Of a stretch of DNA of 64,000 nt, positions 45,701 through 52,264 are shown piece after piece. Position 1 is the stretch's first letter. Each line of letters opens with the position of its first letter. The DNA lies in NCBI GenBank assembly GCA_023055425.1, contig JALGPY010000004.1, forward strand, positions 64,999,718 to 65,063,717. Direction: 5' to 3'. Below the pieces are notes generated by a model, which worked only from the letters and a program-made list of their open reading frames with translations, did no database searches and was not told the origin of the DNA. This DNA comes from Linanthus parryae (lineage: Eukaryota > Streptophyta > Magnoliopsida > Ericales > Polemoniaceae). The position numbers and the translations under genes are program-made.

Positions 45701-47238
45701 CAGTCTTCTGCGTCGACCTTCATCGAACCACAAACCAGATAAATCAACCACTACCAAAGTCAAAATCCACACTTATACTCTACTCACGAGGTCTACGGTG
45801 ATGGTTGGGTTTGTTATATTTTGTACACCTCGGTTGTGGGTTTCGAAAGTTGGGGATTTGAAGAATTTATGAGGAAGATAAACAATTTGGTTTAGAGAGA
45901 GTAGCGTGATATGATAAGGAGATGCGGTTGTGGTGGTGAATTGGTTAGCTTGATTTCAAATTGGCAAGCAGATAAAGAGAATGGAAGTGGAACAGGAAGG
46001 TTGTGGTGGTTATGAATTGTTGGGTGTGAAATGGCTGAGAACGAAGAAATCCTAATTTTCAGATGGTAGTGGTCATCACAGTTAGTCTATTGTTTCTCTT
46101 CCTCCAATATTACCCAACTCTTCACAGAATTAGCGTACGAACTTACCTAAAAAACAAGACTAAATCAGGAGACATTTGGGTTGTATGGGGTTCAGTCCGA
46201 GAGTAGTTGCCATGGAGCTCGGTTAGAGGGCGTAGTAGGAGAGGAAGAAGAAAATTGGTGTGATTGTGGTAGTCCAACTTTGGAGTAATGATCATTGGCG
46301 TTGTATCAGTGGTGGTCTGCCAAGGGTGTTGACCGAGTTCAGTGATTATTTGCGTCAGTTTTGATTCGTAGGTAGCGGGTGGTGGCTGTGGCAGGGGTGG
46401 GCTGTTTAGGTTATATAATTTAGGGAGAAAGAGATGATTTAAGAGAGAAGACAATTTTGCCCATCATTCCATCCAACTTTTCTAACATTGTCCACGGTAT
46501 GGGGTACATTAACCCCGGCAAAGTGACTTCATAAGATATTACGCATCCAAATCGCAACTGAGAGGAATTAATTAGGACTTCTAAACTGTAAGGTACTTTT
46601 ATGTACTTAGTCCATTTTACTATCAATATTTAAGAAAATCGTTGCATAGTAAGTTGCATATATTCATGGTCTTAGACGATAACTATACATATAAATGCAC
46701 TCTTTAAGGTCGTTATGCTTTATTTGCTTCTTCTACCAGTGTCTTGTTTTGTGGCATTTAAATGATCATATCGATCGTCATTTGAAATATATCTCTATGA
46801 CTACATATGACGGAGATTCATTTTCTTTGTAGCATGTCCTTGCAAATTTGCAATTTTAGTTCCATTTAGACAGCCCCATAGCTATTCGCACAATTAAGTG
46901 GAGATAACAATAGCAGTAAATGAGACTGGGGTTTGGAATGACACTTTTCAATGAAGCATCTTGTATGTCGTGGGTTTATTTGTTATTTATTTATGTATTT
47001 ATTTACATAAATTATTTATTTATTTATTTATTTCGATAAGATACATATCTTATTTATTTAGTTTTTTGCAAGTCTTTGCCTATTCAAGCTAGTAATTGAT
47101 GAACTTTGTAGACTGCTAATCTTCCAGCTTGCATGTTCACCATTTTTTTTTCAGACTGAGCCAGAATTCCGGCCGCCAATGTCCGAAGTCGTGCAGTCAC
47201 TCATCAGAGTAGTTCAACGAGCAGCGGATGACTATTGA
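7766..47238 (+). CDS. SRF4/SRF5-like: STRUBBELIG-RECEPTOR FAMILY LRR receptor, atypical kinase (16 exons)
   Basis: The coding exons are 7766-7889, 12535-12667, 12825-12896, 13015-13080, 14696-14767, 14870-14941, 27902-27973, 28050-28115, 28887-28952, 29052-29365, 32717-32991, 39284-39555, 40440-40560, 42569-42705, 42785-42941 and 47155-47238. They join in phase to 700 residues, the usual SRF length (about 690-780). Seen: signal peptide (hydrophobic 12-33), Cys69/Cys78 LRR cap, LRRs about 86-247, PPPPP juxtamembrane (260-264), membrane span about 288-308, kinase about 420-690. The glycine loop GEGTIG (428-433) and Lys449 are present. HRD is replaced by HKN (547-549) and DFG by DYG (567-569), while APE (587-589) is kept. 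SRF receptors act at the plasma membrane in cell-cell signalling, morphogenesis and, for some members, immunity or iron response; the family's kinase is atypical. Blocks such as the Trp-Ser-Ser-Gly-Arg-Ala-Pro run resemble SRF4/SRF5 most, but paralogue assignment is from memory. ATG 7766 has A at -3 and G at +4. Confidence 0.93.
8152..8496. mobile_element. MITE in intron 1
   Basis: About 345 bp bounded by imperfect inverted ends: CATGTTTGG...GGATATAGA at the left and its complement TCTATATCC...CCAAACATG at the right. No coding capacity. The ends suggest a PIF/Harbinger or hAT MITE, but I cannot fix the target duplication. Confidence 0.55.
10029..10632. mobile_element. Possible MITE in intron 1
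   Basis: The left end (TTGGTTTAGATGAGATATATTAATA) is an imperfect inverted match to the right end (complement GGGTTTGGGTGAGCTGAATTAATA). The inside is rich in CCGGAACCGG-type repeats. Boundaries are approximate and no target duplication was identified. Confidence 0.4.
11063..11271. mobile_element. hAT-type MITE with perfect 8-bp TSD, intron 1
   Basis: 209 bp with inverted ends CAAGGGCGGATCCA and TGGATCCGCCCCTG and the 8-bp duplication CGAGTATA at 11055-11062 and 11272-11279. Both the TIR start (CA.GGGCGGA) and the 8-bp TSD are typical of non-autonomous hAT elements. It repeats the word GCCCCCACT internally and has no coding capacity. Confidence 0.9.
12535..12667 (+). CDS. SRF4/SRF5-like: SRF exon 2: N-terminal LRR cap
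   Basis: Residues 42-85. Starts [12 protein letters not shown] and holds the [14 protein letters not shown] cap with Cys69 and Cys78. Acceptor TGTGCAG, donor AT|GTAATG; intron 2 is 157 bp. Confidence 0.93.
12825..12896 (+). CDS. SRF4/SRF5-like: SRF exon 3: LRR 1
   Basis: A 72-base exon encoding one LRR ([18 protein letters not shown]). All LRR exons share the phase-2 boundary, as is normal for plant LRR receptors. Confidence 0.93.
13015..13080 (+). CDS. SRF4/SRF5-like: SRF exon 4: LRR 2
   Basis: 66 bases; [19 protein letters not shown]. Intron 4 (13081-14695) carries the hAT element at 13228-14440. Confidence 0.93.
13509..13761. mobile_element. MITE nested inside the hAT element
   Basis: 253 bp with ends CCATTCCGTCCCAC and the complement of GTGGGACGGAGTGG; the inverted similarity extends about 60 bp through GCACCATTTGA and GGGTCACTTTGACCC. 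The CCGTCCCA ends resemble Stowaway MITEs, but a TA duplication is not clear. Confidence 0.7.
14222..14300. repeat. TA/CA/GT compound microsatellite
   Basis: Alternating ACAT/CA and TATA/GT repeats ending in an uninterrupted GT run. Potentially polymorphic. Confidence 0.85.
14696..14767 (+). CDS. SRF4/SRF5-like: SRF exon 5: LRR 3
   Basis: 72 bases; [18 protein letters not shown]. Acceptor TGCAG, donor CT|GTAAGT; intron 5 is 102 bp. Confidence 0.93.
14870..14941 (+). CDS. SRF4/SRF5-like: SRF exon 6: LRR 4
   Basis: 72 bases; [18 protein letters not shown]. Its donor CT|GTAAGT opens intron 6, 12,960 bp long, which holds the nested LTR elements starting only 12 bp after the exon. Confidence 0.93.
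15290..15762 (-). repeat. 3' LTR of gypsy element B
   Basis: 473 bp; reads TGTCATGATC...CCTGTCA on the minus strand, with proper TG...CA ends. The inner side is followed by the purine tract GAAGGGGAAGGGCT. Confidence 0.95.
15792..17000 (-). pseudogene. Gypsy B integrase with C-terminal chromodomain-like end
   Basis: A 402-codon frame. It has the zinc-binding tail [11 protein letters not shown] near 16915, the catalytic core Asp in [18 protein letters not shown], the second Asp in [12 protein letters not shown] near 16640, and the Glu in [13 protein letters not shown] near 16540. The C-terminus has the [19 protein letters not shown] module, [12 protein letters not shown] and a final [14 protein letters not shown] segment that looks like a degenerate chromodomain. 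Integrase inserts element cDNA; such tails can target chromatin. The frame lies one register off the upstream RT frame, so a one-base indel near 17020-17030 separates it from the polyprotein. Confidence 0.9.
16979..18553 (-). pseudogene. Gypsy B reverse transcriptase and RNase H
   Basis: 524 codons holding the whole RT and RNase H. RT motifs: [32 protein letters not shown], the [13 protein letters not shown] block, [13 protein letters not shown] and the catalytic FFDDILVYS near 18015, with F for the more usual Y before the Asp pair. RNase [43 protein letters not shown] and a final [10 protein letters not shown]. The frame is open across both domains. It ends through a frameshift into the integrase, and upstream a single TGA at 18602-18604 separates it from gag-protease in the same frame. 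Confidence 0.92.
18602..20449 (-). pseudogene. Gypsy B gag and retropepsin-like protease
   Basis: Gag starts at 20449. A coiled-coil-like N-terminus ([17 protein letters not shown]) is followed by one in-frame TAG just after PLPKI near 19958. The same frame then continues from [20 protein letters not shown] through the gag core to a zinc knuckle ([14 protein letters not shown]) near 19275. The protease follows with the active site [12 protein letters not shown] near 19030 and ends in TGA at 18602-18604. Both stops look like single-base changes in an otherwise open frame; deliberate readthrough cannot be excluded but is unlikely at two sites. Confidence 0.9.
20479..20490 (-). other. Primer-binding site of gypsy B (initiator tRNA-Met type)
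   Basis: TGGTATCAGAGC on the minus strand, 2 bases from the 5' LTR, the same 12-mer as in the other LTR elements here. Confidence 0.93.
20493..20965 (-). repeat. 5' LTR of gypsy element B
   Basis: 473 bp, partner of 15290-15762 with six substitutions and no indels by my comparison. Followed by the TSD CCCTC. Confidence 0.95.
21016..21810. repeat. Large imperfect inverted repeat (arms 21016-21414 / 21425-21810)
   Basis: Two arms of about 390-400 bp, roughly 90% identical by eye, face each other across about 10 bases. Each arm begins with the LTR-type CT-rich sequence (GCCTCTCTCTCTCCGTCCA and its complement) and ends near TTTTGAGT.TTATTGTTGG. As RNA it would fold into one long hairpin. Both arms carry the same acidic reading frame. 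Since the tract lies in intron 6 of an expressed-type gene, it would be made as dsRNA whenever the gene is transcribed. Confidence 0.88.
21219..21353 (+). pseudogene. Acidic 44-codon frame in foldback left arm (captured fragment)
   Basis: From ATG 21219 to TAG 21351-21353 the frame encodes an extremely acidic peptide with three diverged repeats ending in DP ([30 protein letters not shown]) and a DDDEE end. The right arm, read on the minus strand, keeps the same frame and extends it upstream with another EEDP unit, so it is probably the C-terminal tail of a longer protein. I do not recognise the protein. The DNA after the stop also matches the stretch after a GACGAGGAGTAG at about 60827-60838. 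It is unlikely to be an independent gene. Confidence 0.5.
21879..23460. other. Intron 6 sequence, nothing recognised
   Basis: AT-rich intronic DNA without coding domains or clear transposon ends. Confidence 0.5.
23461..24636. mobile_element. MULE-like TIR element in intron 6
   Basis: Long inverted ends of about 130 bp: the left arm (CTGCAGTTTACAACTTC...AGTGTCCCAATG) pairs with the right arm (CATTGGGACACTAACTT...GAAGCTGTAAACTTCAGGTCAG). Such long TIRs are typical of Mutator-like elements. No transposase is present; the CC-rich inside may be captured sequence. Ends are accurate to a few bases and the 9-bp duplication was not resolved. Confidence 0.65.
24637..25010. other. Intron 6 spacer, nothing recognised
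   Basis: No gene or repeat ends seen. Confidence 0.5.
25011..25495. mobile_element. Possible MITE in intron 6
   Basis: The left end GCTACACGGACTTGGGTGCG and the complement of the right end (CCTACGTTACCCGGACTC) are similar. GC-rich CGGAT/GATACG and CACACCC repeats next to both ends match a common plant MITE style. Exact ends and duplication are unclear. Confidence 0.4.
25496..27901. other. Rest of intron 6, nothing recognised
   Basis: AT-rich. A stretch near 27755-27810 (AAGTCAAAGGGACAGTTATTT...GGGACATAGGAGTA) looks like one end of a Stowaway-type MITE without a partner. No coding domain. Confidence 0.4.
27902..27973 (+). CDS. SRF4/SRF5-like: SRF exon 7: LRR 5
   Basis: 72 bases; [18 protein letters not shown]. 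The phase matches exon 6 across the 13-kb intron 6; intron 7 is only 76 bp. Confidence 0.93.
28050..28115 (+). CDS. SRF4/SRF5-like: SRF exon 8: LRR 6
   Basis: 66 bases; [19 protein letters not shown]. Intron 8 (28116-28886) contains a 105-codon open frame listed separately. Confidence 0.93.
28323..28640 (+). other. Unidentified 105-codon open frame in SRF intron 8
   Basis: An ATG-to-TAA frame begins [19 protein letters not shown] and ends [11 protein letters not shown]. Composition is balanced and protein-like, unlike other intronic frames here. A consensus donor (GGTAAGTA) lies at about 28422 and an AG before GAACGAGC at about 28461, so it could be two exons of a captured host gene fragment instead of one continuous frame. 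I do not recognise the family. It is in a 771-bp intron between LRR exons 8 and 9 and is unlikely to be part of the receptor. Confidence 0.3.
28887..28952 (+). CDS. SRF4/SRF5-like: SRF exon 9: LRR 7
   Basis: 66 bases; [18 protein letters not shown]. The last LRR unit. Intron 9 is 99 bp and ends with the weak acceptor GGTAAAG. Confidence 0.92.
29052..29365 (+). CDS. SRF4/SRF5-like: SRF exon 10: Pro-rich juxtamembrane and membrane span
   Basis: Residues 248-352. [17 protein letters not shown], then an acidic/Ser linker, the membrane span [19 protein letters not shown] and the stop-transfer SRRSKK. A Ser-rich cytoplasmic linker follows. Donor G|GTAACT; intron 10 is 3351 bp. Confidence 0.93.
29366..30387. 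other. 5' part of SRF intron 10, nothing recognised
   Basis: No domain and no paired repeat ends. Short CT and CA runs at 30169-30208. Confidence 0.4.
30388..31617. mobile_element. MULE-like TIR element in intron 10
   Basis: Inverted ends of about 100 bp: the left end GGGTAATTTACACAAACTACCC pairs with GGGTAGCTTGTGTAAATTATCC at the right, extending through CTTACTGTTTGAAATCAT. The flanks show an imperfect 9-bp duplication TAATAGCTA (30379-30387) / TAACACCTA (31618-31626), 7 of 9 matching, as expected for an older Mutator-like insertion. The interior is CAC-rich and has no transposase. Confidence 0.7.
31618..32716. other. 3' part of SRF intron 10, nothing recognised
   Basis: AT-rich, no domain or clear repeat ends. 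Confidence 0.45.
32717..32991 (+). CDS. SRF4/SRF5-like: SRF exon 11: Ser-rich linker and kinase N-lobe start
   Basis: Residues 353-444. Ser-rich linker, then [20 protein letters not shown] with the glycine loop and the [12 protein letters not shown] strand. The donor AAG|GTGTGC ends in phase 0; intron 11 is 6292 bp. Confidence 0.92.
32992..34529. other. 5' part of SRF intron 11, nothing recognised
   Basis: Frames of up to about 90 codons occur (for example 33548-33808), but none shows a domain or the motif pattern of a transposon protein. Confidence 0.4.
34530..38460 (-). mobile_element. Decayed Copia element D in intron 11
   Basis: Scattered minus-strand fragments follow Copia order from right to left. 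Gag-like sequence lies near 38100-38460, integrase-linker-like sequence near 36200-36600 and RT near 35880-36110. The RT shows [20 protein letters not shown] with GYTQ, and in another frame [15 protein letters not shown]. RNase H lies near 34990-35020, with an [13 protein letters not shown] motif on the complement. Stops and frameshifts are everywhere. I could not delimit LTRs, so the boundaries are approximate. Like element B, it lies antisense to the host gene. Confidence 0.8.
38690..38800. repeat. Fragment of the nested-MITE family in intron 11
   Basis: The stretch around ACTGGGTCACTTTGACCCGGTGATTT, followed by AAAACGAT and TTTTGATAAT..TTTTCATGGTGTTGTAGA, matches the left half of the MITE at 13509-13761. 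Only one half is seen. Confidence 0.6.
39284..39555 (+). CDS. SRF4/SRF5-like: SRF exon 12: kinase N-lobe
   Basis: Residues 445-534. DFVVKKID with the ATP-lysine position (Lys449), then the [16 protein letters not shown] and [18 protein letters not shown] blocks, which are highly characteristic of SRF proteins. Confidence 0.93.
39718..39751. repeat. Poly-T run in intron 12
   Basis: 34 consecutive T in an 884-bp intron. Simple repeat. Confidence 0.9.
40440..40560 (+). CDS. SRF4/SRF5-like: SRF exon 13: catalytic-loop region with HKN and DYG
   Basis: Residues 535-575. [12 protein letters not shown] stands where active kinases have HRDxKxxN, and SDYGLA where they have DFG. Lys551 and Asn554 are kept. 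Intron 13 is 2008 bp. Confidence 0.93.
40561..41752. other. 5' part of SRF intron 13, nothing recognised
   Basis: AT-rich intronic DNA with no supported gene or repeat. Confidence 0.45.
41753..41903. mobile_element. Small foldback MITE in intron 13
   Basis: About 151 bp. The left end GTTTGGGGACCAAGATATCC, continuing CTGATTTT, pairs with the right end, whose complement reads GTTTAGGGACAAGAGATATC, continuing TCTGATTTT. Non-coding. Confidence 0.65.
42569..42705 (+). CDS. SRF4/SRF5-like: SRF exon 14: activation segment and helix F
   Basis: Residues 576-620. [14 protein letters not shown] followed by [18 protein letters not shown]. Intron 14 is 79 bp. Confidence 0.93.
42785..42941 (+). CDS. SRF4/SRF5-like: SRF exon 15: kinase C-lobe
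   Basis: Residues 621-673. [20 protein letters not shown] and [10 protein letters not shown] blocks. Intron 15 is 4213 bp. Confidence 0.93.
42942..44283. other. 5' part of SRF intron 15, nothing firm
   Basis: No domain. A tract near 43980-44215 ends in CCAAATACCAAACATAGCC, a motif often found at MITE ends, but I found no convincing partner. Confidence 0.4.
44284..45145. repeat. Diverged direct duplication in intron 15 (44284-44490 / 44940-45145)
   Basis: Two copies of about 205 bp in the same orientation share CTTGAGTA.ATAAGGAAGTT, CATATTCCTCTGAAC, GAATTCAGTTTGT.GCAGGAGTA and GAGCTCCAAA, separated by about 450 bp of unrelated sequence. They are roughly 80-85% alike by eye. Confidence 0.8.
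45215..46627. mobile_element. Weak candidate TIR element in intron 15
   Basis: GATGGTAAAATG...CAGTTTAAAA at the left resembles the complement of the right end (GATAGTAAAATGG...ACAGTTTAGAA). The CC-rich interior recalls the MULE-like elements in introns 6 and 10. The TIR match is short and gapped. Confidence 0.3.
47155..47238 (+). CDS. SRF4/SRF5-like: SRF exon 16: C-terminus and stop
   Basis: Residues 674-700: [16 protein letters not shown], then the short tail AADDY and TGA at 47236-47238. The tail is short, so the protein ends soon after the kinase domain. Confidence 0.92.
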   Translation, partial: TEPEFRPPMSEVVQSLIRVVQRAADDY

Positions 47239-47960
47239 TTTCGTTCATCATATATATGACTGTTACAGCTGGCAAATAACATTATCATACAGAAACCAAA
47301 GCCGGATTCTTAAGATATGTGATTGCATTTGCCAAATAACACTGACCAGAAAGCAAGGATGTTATTCTTCTCGGATTGCTGCTTCTGGCAATTGTGTAAG
47401 TCAGGTTTATAATGCTCAAGTCACTTGGTGGAAACCGATGCACACAGAAGGAAAAAAGTGTTTTGATGTGCTATAGAGAGACATAATGTGGGAGAAACAA
47501 AGTTTTTAGACTTATTGAAAAGCCAGGATCTGTAAATGTTGAGAGCAATATGTCCCGGCTTTGGCTATATACGTTGAATATTTTGGAAATTATGTAATTT
47601 CTCCATAGGTCCTGATTCGACAAGGAGACATACTTACAATTAGAAACCGCTAATTCAGCTGGTCTATTTATTTGTCTTAACGCTTTTATTTCTGGTTAGA
47701 CTTTAATTAGTCGTACCAGTCTATGATTGGAGCAGACATATGTTCATATTTAAAAGGCTGGGTCATGCCTACCTCAATCATAGCCATTAGTCGATTGCTT
47801 AGGCATTGCCTTGTCACCTAGGCATAGGTTGCTAATTTCATCTGCATACACTGCCTACTTTTATCAAAAAATAAAATAAAATCATTTTATACTTTTAAAT
47901 ATATTAATCAAGCTGTGAATGTTTGGATCGATGGAAATTTTGATTCCAGAATGAAAAATT
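47239..47960 (+). other. 3' flank and probable 3' UTR of the SRF gene
   Basis: Follows the stop codon. No canonical AATAAA lies in the first 500 bases, so the polyadenylation site is not assigned. Confidence 0.35.
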
Positions 47961-49138
47961 GAAGTATACTGTTTGTAATCAAAGATAATAAAATTCTTAA
48001 TGTGTTATTTGACCGTTGGTATATGCATTGTTCTTTACTATTTTTGAATTAATTATCTCCTTTTATGTGGATGTTTTATAGGGTCTGAACTTTCACTCTC
48101 TACAAAAACTTATCTCAAAATTCTATAAAATAATTTTCGTCCCAAAAGATCTCATACCACCCGACACTTCTTTGATATCTTGGAGCTACATGTGGAGGAG
48201 TCTTGATAAGCTGAGTTATAGTTGACCAAGTCAACTATTGGAGGTCTTTATGCAATTTTGTTAAATTTTTAGGTGCCTATATGGAAATAACAAGAAGTAA
48301 TAGTTTTAACCCTAAGACTACCTGAGAGTATTAAGCAGGTGATTTCATATTGTCGAGCATAGTTTGACTTGTTGGAAGTTTAGGCTCTGCTAGGGGCTGA
48401 AGTGCAATTTAATCTAACTCAGGAACTTGAATAGAAATAGTCAGAGCTTGAGATTCAATATTAAGTAGACAATTTGAGACTTCGAAGACTTATGAGACTT
48501 GCCGGTTAGGCATAACTAAGGGTTCAGGAAGAATTAGAGACTATAGTGATAAGACTGAGACTTCATGGGCAAAGTGGTAACTCCGGGCTAGTCAGCCGGC
48601 ATAGCACCTGCATGCGCATTTTACCTCCCTAATGACGACGCGTATTGATAGTATTGGTACATTTGAATGTGTAGAGATTGTCGTGATAGAGAATCAGCAT
48701 CGATGATAAGGAATACTAAGCAGGCTACCAGGTAAACATGTGTTAAGTGATATTTGGATTACTTGTATAATCATCCTTGTGTTTTGACGCTTGAGTTAGG
48801 TTATTGGAACAGTGCTTCTGTAAGTACGGGTTAAACGTTTTCAAAAACATATCTATATCTATTTGTTATAAATCATATTTTACTTGTGTTATATGACGTG
48901 TGACACCTCTGCCTTTATATAACTTGGCAGGTGAGTATGCGGGAGGCCAGGGAGCAGTCAATCACTTAGAAGTTTCACATCATAATGTATAAACTATGAT
49001 AATAAGTATCTTTTAAGCTATGTTTCTTTAATTCTGTCTCGTAACAGAACTGTTGGGGTTAGACTCCTGGGAGGACATCTCCGGAGAGCCTGGGGGATTT
49101 AAGTGTAGTTTTCCCGTATTTCAGGATGGGGTGTTACA
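47961..49138. repeat. LTR-like remnant
   Basis: The stretch GTGTGACACCTCTGCC...GGCAGGTGAGTATGCGG (about 48900) and the end GATGGGGTGTTACA (about 49138) resemble the end of the long LTR at 49689-52135 in style. The left end is not identifiable and no PBS follows. It is probably an old, diverged LTR. Confidence 0.35.
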
Positions 49139-49499
49139 TAATATCTCTTATGAAATGCATTAAAACTTATTTAGTTGTTTTTTCCGGAATGACATTTTGT
49201 TTTAGTTATGGGCGTGGGAGCATATTACTTGCATACGACCCAACATTATTAACGGTGCACAATTGCGTGGTCAATATGACTCGACGGGCTGACATGGGAG
49301 ACGATGGGCATGTCACTCCATCAATGTCGTCAAGCACAGTCTCCTGCACTATAGAGATCAACTAGACAGGTTGACAGAATCTCATGTTACCACAATCTAC
49401 TAATACAAGTTCAAGTCATTTATGTGTTTTAATTGCTAACAGACTTATACTTACTTGGTTTGTGCATATGGTATGGGAGCCACACAATCGAGTGTGTAG

Positions 49500-49688
49500 C
49501 TGGAGAGCCTACTTGGCGTGTATGAGCACCACTTCTCCGACCGAGTCTTGCGTCGATTCGGCTTGCAACAACAACAATCCATAAGATGTGATACTAGCAT
49601 GGAGTTGCACCTGGTGGACATGCAGGGAAGAGCAAAGCATGACCATGCCACTTACATTGCTCACTGGAACGATCGACAATGGTACACC
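49500..49688 (+). pseudogene. Fragment of plant mobile domain (PMD, MAIN-like) gene, cut by an LTR
   Basis: From about 49500 one frame reads LESLLGVYEHHFSDRVLRRFG, then the polyQ-like QQQQS, then CDTSMELHLVDMQGRAKHD, ending in ATYIAHWNDRQW. The DRVLRxFG, RxxHD and YIxxW spacing is typical of the PMD found in MAIN-like plant proteins and in transposon-associated relatives. A stop (TAG, 49498-49500) closes the frame upstream. At the 3' end the LTR at 49689 begins, so the domain is truncated. PMD proteins are linked to silencing and genome stability, but this fragment cannot be functional. Identification is by motif memory. Confidence 0.6.
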
Positions 49689-50204
49689 TGAAATACCCCG
49701 TTTTGTGACTATGGGTATTTTGTGATATGATTACATGTGCTGGAAGTCAAATTTAAATGTTGGGAGTTAATTATAAATGTTTGTTAACATTTGGGGGTCT
49801 TTGTGACTTTTATCTTAAGTTTTTAGTACCTTTTAATTAAATTGGGGGGAGGTGGTTGTCTTTTTGCCTAAACTAGTGGTGTGAAAGTGTCTTTTCTGTC
49901 AGATTGATATCATATTTTGACCCGAAAATCTCAACTGACGTGAGTTTCTTCTCGTCAGTCGGATGAGAAGAAAATCTTCGTTCAAATTCTTTCAAAATTC
50001 ATCATCATCATCATCTCAATCCCTCTATATCTCTCACGATTTCTCTCTCGATCAGAATCAAAAAAAAACAAAACCCTCACAACTCTCTTTCTCTCTCTCA
50101 CGACCTCACTCTCTCTCTCTCTGCTGTCCCTCTGTTCGTCGGGAAGAACAGCAGCAGCAGCGGCATCCACCGCCGCCGCCGTCTCTCTCTTCTTCGTCCA
50201 GGTG

Positions 50205-50250
<46 letters not shown>

Positions 50251-52135
50251 TCTTCTTCTTATTCTTCTTCTTCTTCTTCTTCTTCTTCTTCTTCTTCTTC
50301 TTCTTTGATTTCCATCAAAGTGTTGGGTCGTTCTGACCCGGTAGATTCCGACAGATTTATCGTCATCATCTCCGCTAGCAAGCTTCAATCTCCGCCTCTC
50401 AATCGTTTCGATTTATCTCCTCCTATTTTAAGTCTTGATCAATTAGTAATTTCAGTTCTTTATCGCGAACTTTCAGATTTATATTGTTAGTATCATCATT
50501 CATGAAGTCGTAGGATTAATAATCAAGTGTTGTGATTAATCATGTTCTTAGTTTATGGGAAAAACCCTAGTTATGGAGGGGACGTTTGATTAATCAGTTT
50601 GGATGATTTGATGATCCTAGTATGTGGGTAGTAACTTGAATCGAAGTGGGTATTCATTGTGCATTGAATTTTGTTTGAATACGGGATGAACTAGATGTTT
50701 TGGAGGATAGATTATATAAAAATCAATAATTACCGTATGGGTAATGGGAGTGGGACTAGAAAGTTAAAATAGTCATATCTTTTGATCCGGGAATCGAAAT
50801 TCGGATCCGTTTGATGCTAGAATTATTTTTCCGAGTGTTTTGGATCTAATGAGACTATTTTTGAGTCATGATCTGTTTGGAAAGTTAGAGTAATAAATTT
50901 ATGAAGTTATGTTAGGTTATGTGCGCATTAGGTTATGGGATTTTGGGGAAAGATTTTGGGTTGTGCTTTAAAGTATGAATTTATGGGTGAACTAGAGACT
51001 TAAAAACTAAACCTTGTAGGGTCATTATCTTGTTAAGTAGACATTGTTTATTTGCTTTAGTATTGTATTTTGATTTGTGAATTAGTAAATTTGTAGGCGA
51101 CAATTTTATTGACGAAGGATACGTCGAGTATTACTAGGAAGTGATTTGATTTTGCTTGAGATTCAAGATGAGTAAACATGCCAGGCCTAGTGTGCCTATC
51201 TCCCTTCGTGTCAAATGATTTCTTCCTACATGTCTCAAAACGAATTTACATGTTATGTGCTTATGTGTCATTTAAACATCTGATTTTACTCGTAAATGCT
51301 TTTCTTGAGAATAACACAATAAGTTAACAATTCATGATAACGTAAAGTGGAAGTGTTGTGCGGGGTTATCTCATGGTTACTATTGGGCTTGGTTGGGTTA
51401 TACCCGGCCAATAAATTTTATTAAATCCGGTTGCAAGGCCCCGGATCGCTCCTTGTACTCACCCTTCTGGCCGCAAGGAGTCTGTAAGGGGGTGCCGACA
51501 CTTAAGGTCTTGGATGCTTGCGAAGTGGTTGATTCTTTCCCCGTATCAACTAATTGTAAATGTGGATTTATAGATTTTATGATTATTAATGGGAATAGGA
51601 TGAGAGTGAGATTTTTAAATCTCCTAACTTGGATAATGAACTCGCATTTTGTGAACTATAACAATCTTGAAATCTCCCTTGTTTTCTTATAAGAGCCAAA
51701 CATTACTTCCGCCGTGTTTTAATTAAACTACTACGCTACAACTGTTTTGCAAACTTGTCTCTTCATCATTTTACATGCTTGGGTGTTTGCTTTCCAGTAT
51801 TTATTGCTGATTTTGTACTGTGGTGTTTCCTTTTCTGTTCCTGCACCACAGGTCTAGATGGTGAAAATTTTGCTTAGCGGGGGATGCGATTCATCACCGA
51901 GTTGATTAGTCATTTCTTTTCAATAAGTTAGAACTCGTTGGTTAGTTAATAATACACTAGTTTTTTGAGCGCCCATGTTTGAGACAACATTTCAATTGTA
52001 ATAGAGTTTTAAATGTTTAACTTTTAATTTAGTTCGCTTGGGATCCACTTTTAGATGTCCTTGTATTCGGGATTTGTCTCGGGTACGGAGTGACACCCCT
52101 CGGGGCTCCGGCTTGGTCATTTTGGGGGTGTTACA
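49689..52135 (+). repeat. Long LTR (2447 bp) of a large LTR retrotransposon
   Basis: Starts TGAAATACCCCG and ends GTGTTACA (TG...CA), with a PBS 2 bases further on. The first ~350 bp and last ~50 bp match the solo LTR in intron 6. It contains a (CT)n run (50209-50246) followed by a (TTC)n run (50247-50305), which give a spurious Ser-rich frame. The size fits Ty3/gypsy Tekay/Del-like elements (inference). The other LTR would lie beyond the window or be lost. Confidence 0.8.
50209..50305. repeat. (CT)n-(TTC)n compound microsatellite in the LTR
   Basis: About 19 CT units followed by about 19 TTC units with one interruption. Translates to poly-Ser or poly-Arg frames that are not genes. Confidence 0.95.
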
Positions 52136-52137
52136 GG

Positions 52138-52149
52138 TGGTATCAGAGC
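52138..52149 (+). other. Primer-binding site of the long-LTR element
   Basis: TGGTATCAGAGC, 2 bases after the LTR; initiator tRNA-Met type. It fixes the element's orientation as +. Confidence 0.9.
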
Positions 52150-52259
52150 GGACAATCCAAAGGGAAATTGAAACCTGCAGGGTAATATAAAATGGACATA
52201 GGAAAAGTAATAAAATTTGACAAGCCGTTGGGAATTTGGGTAGTATTGAACAGCTTCTA
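52150..52259 (+). other. Start of internal region of the long-LTR element
   Basis: About 110 bp after the PBS before Copia C cuts in. Non-coding leader; it resumes at 60176. Confidence 0.7.
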
Positions 52260-52264
52260 ATATG

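Noticed and set aside
47228..47476. 82-codon frame overlapping the SRF stop codon
   Set aside because: Lies in the probable 3' UTR in another frame, with no domain.
50209..50305. Tandem repeats as a possible CRISPR array or satellite
   Set aside because: Simple CT and TTC microsatellite without spacers; the genome is a plant.
49963..50490. 175-codon Ser-rich open frame and its Arg-rich antisense partner
   Set aside because: Produced by the CT and TTC microsatellites in the long LTR; no domain.
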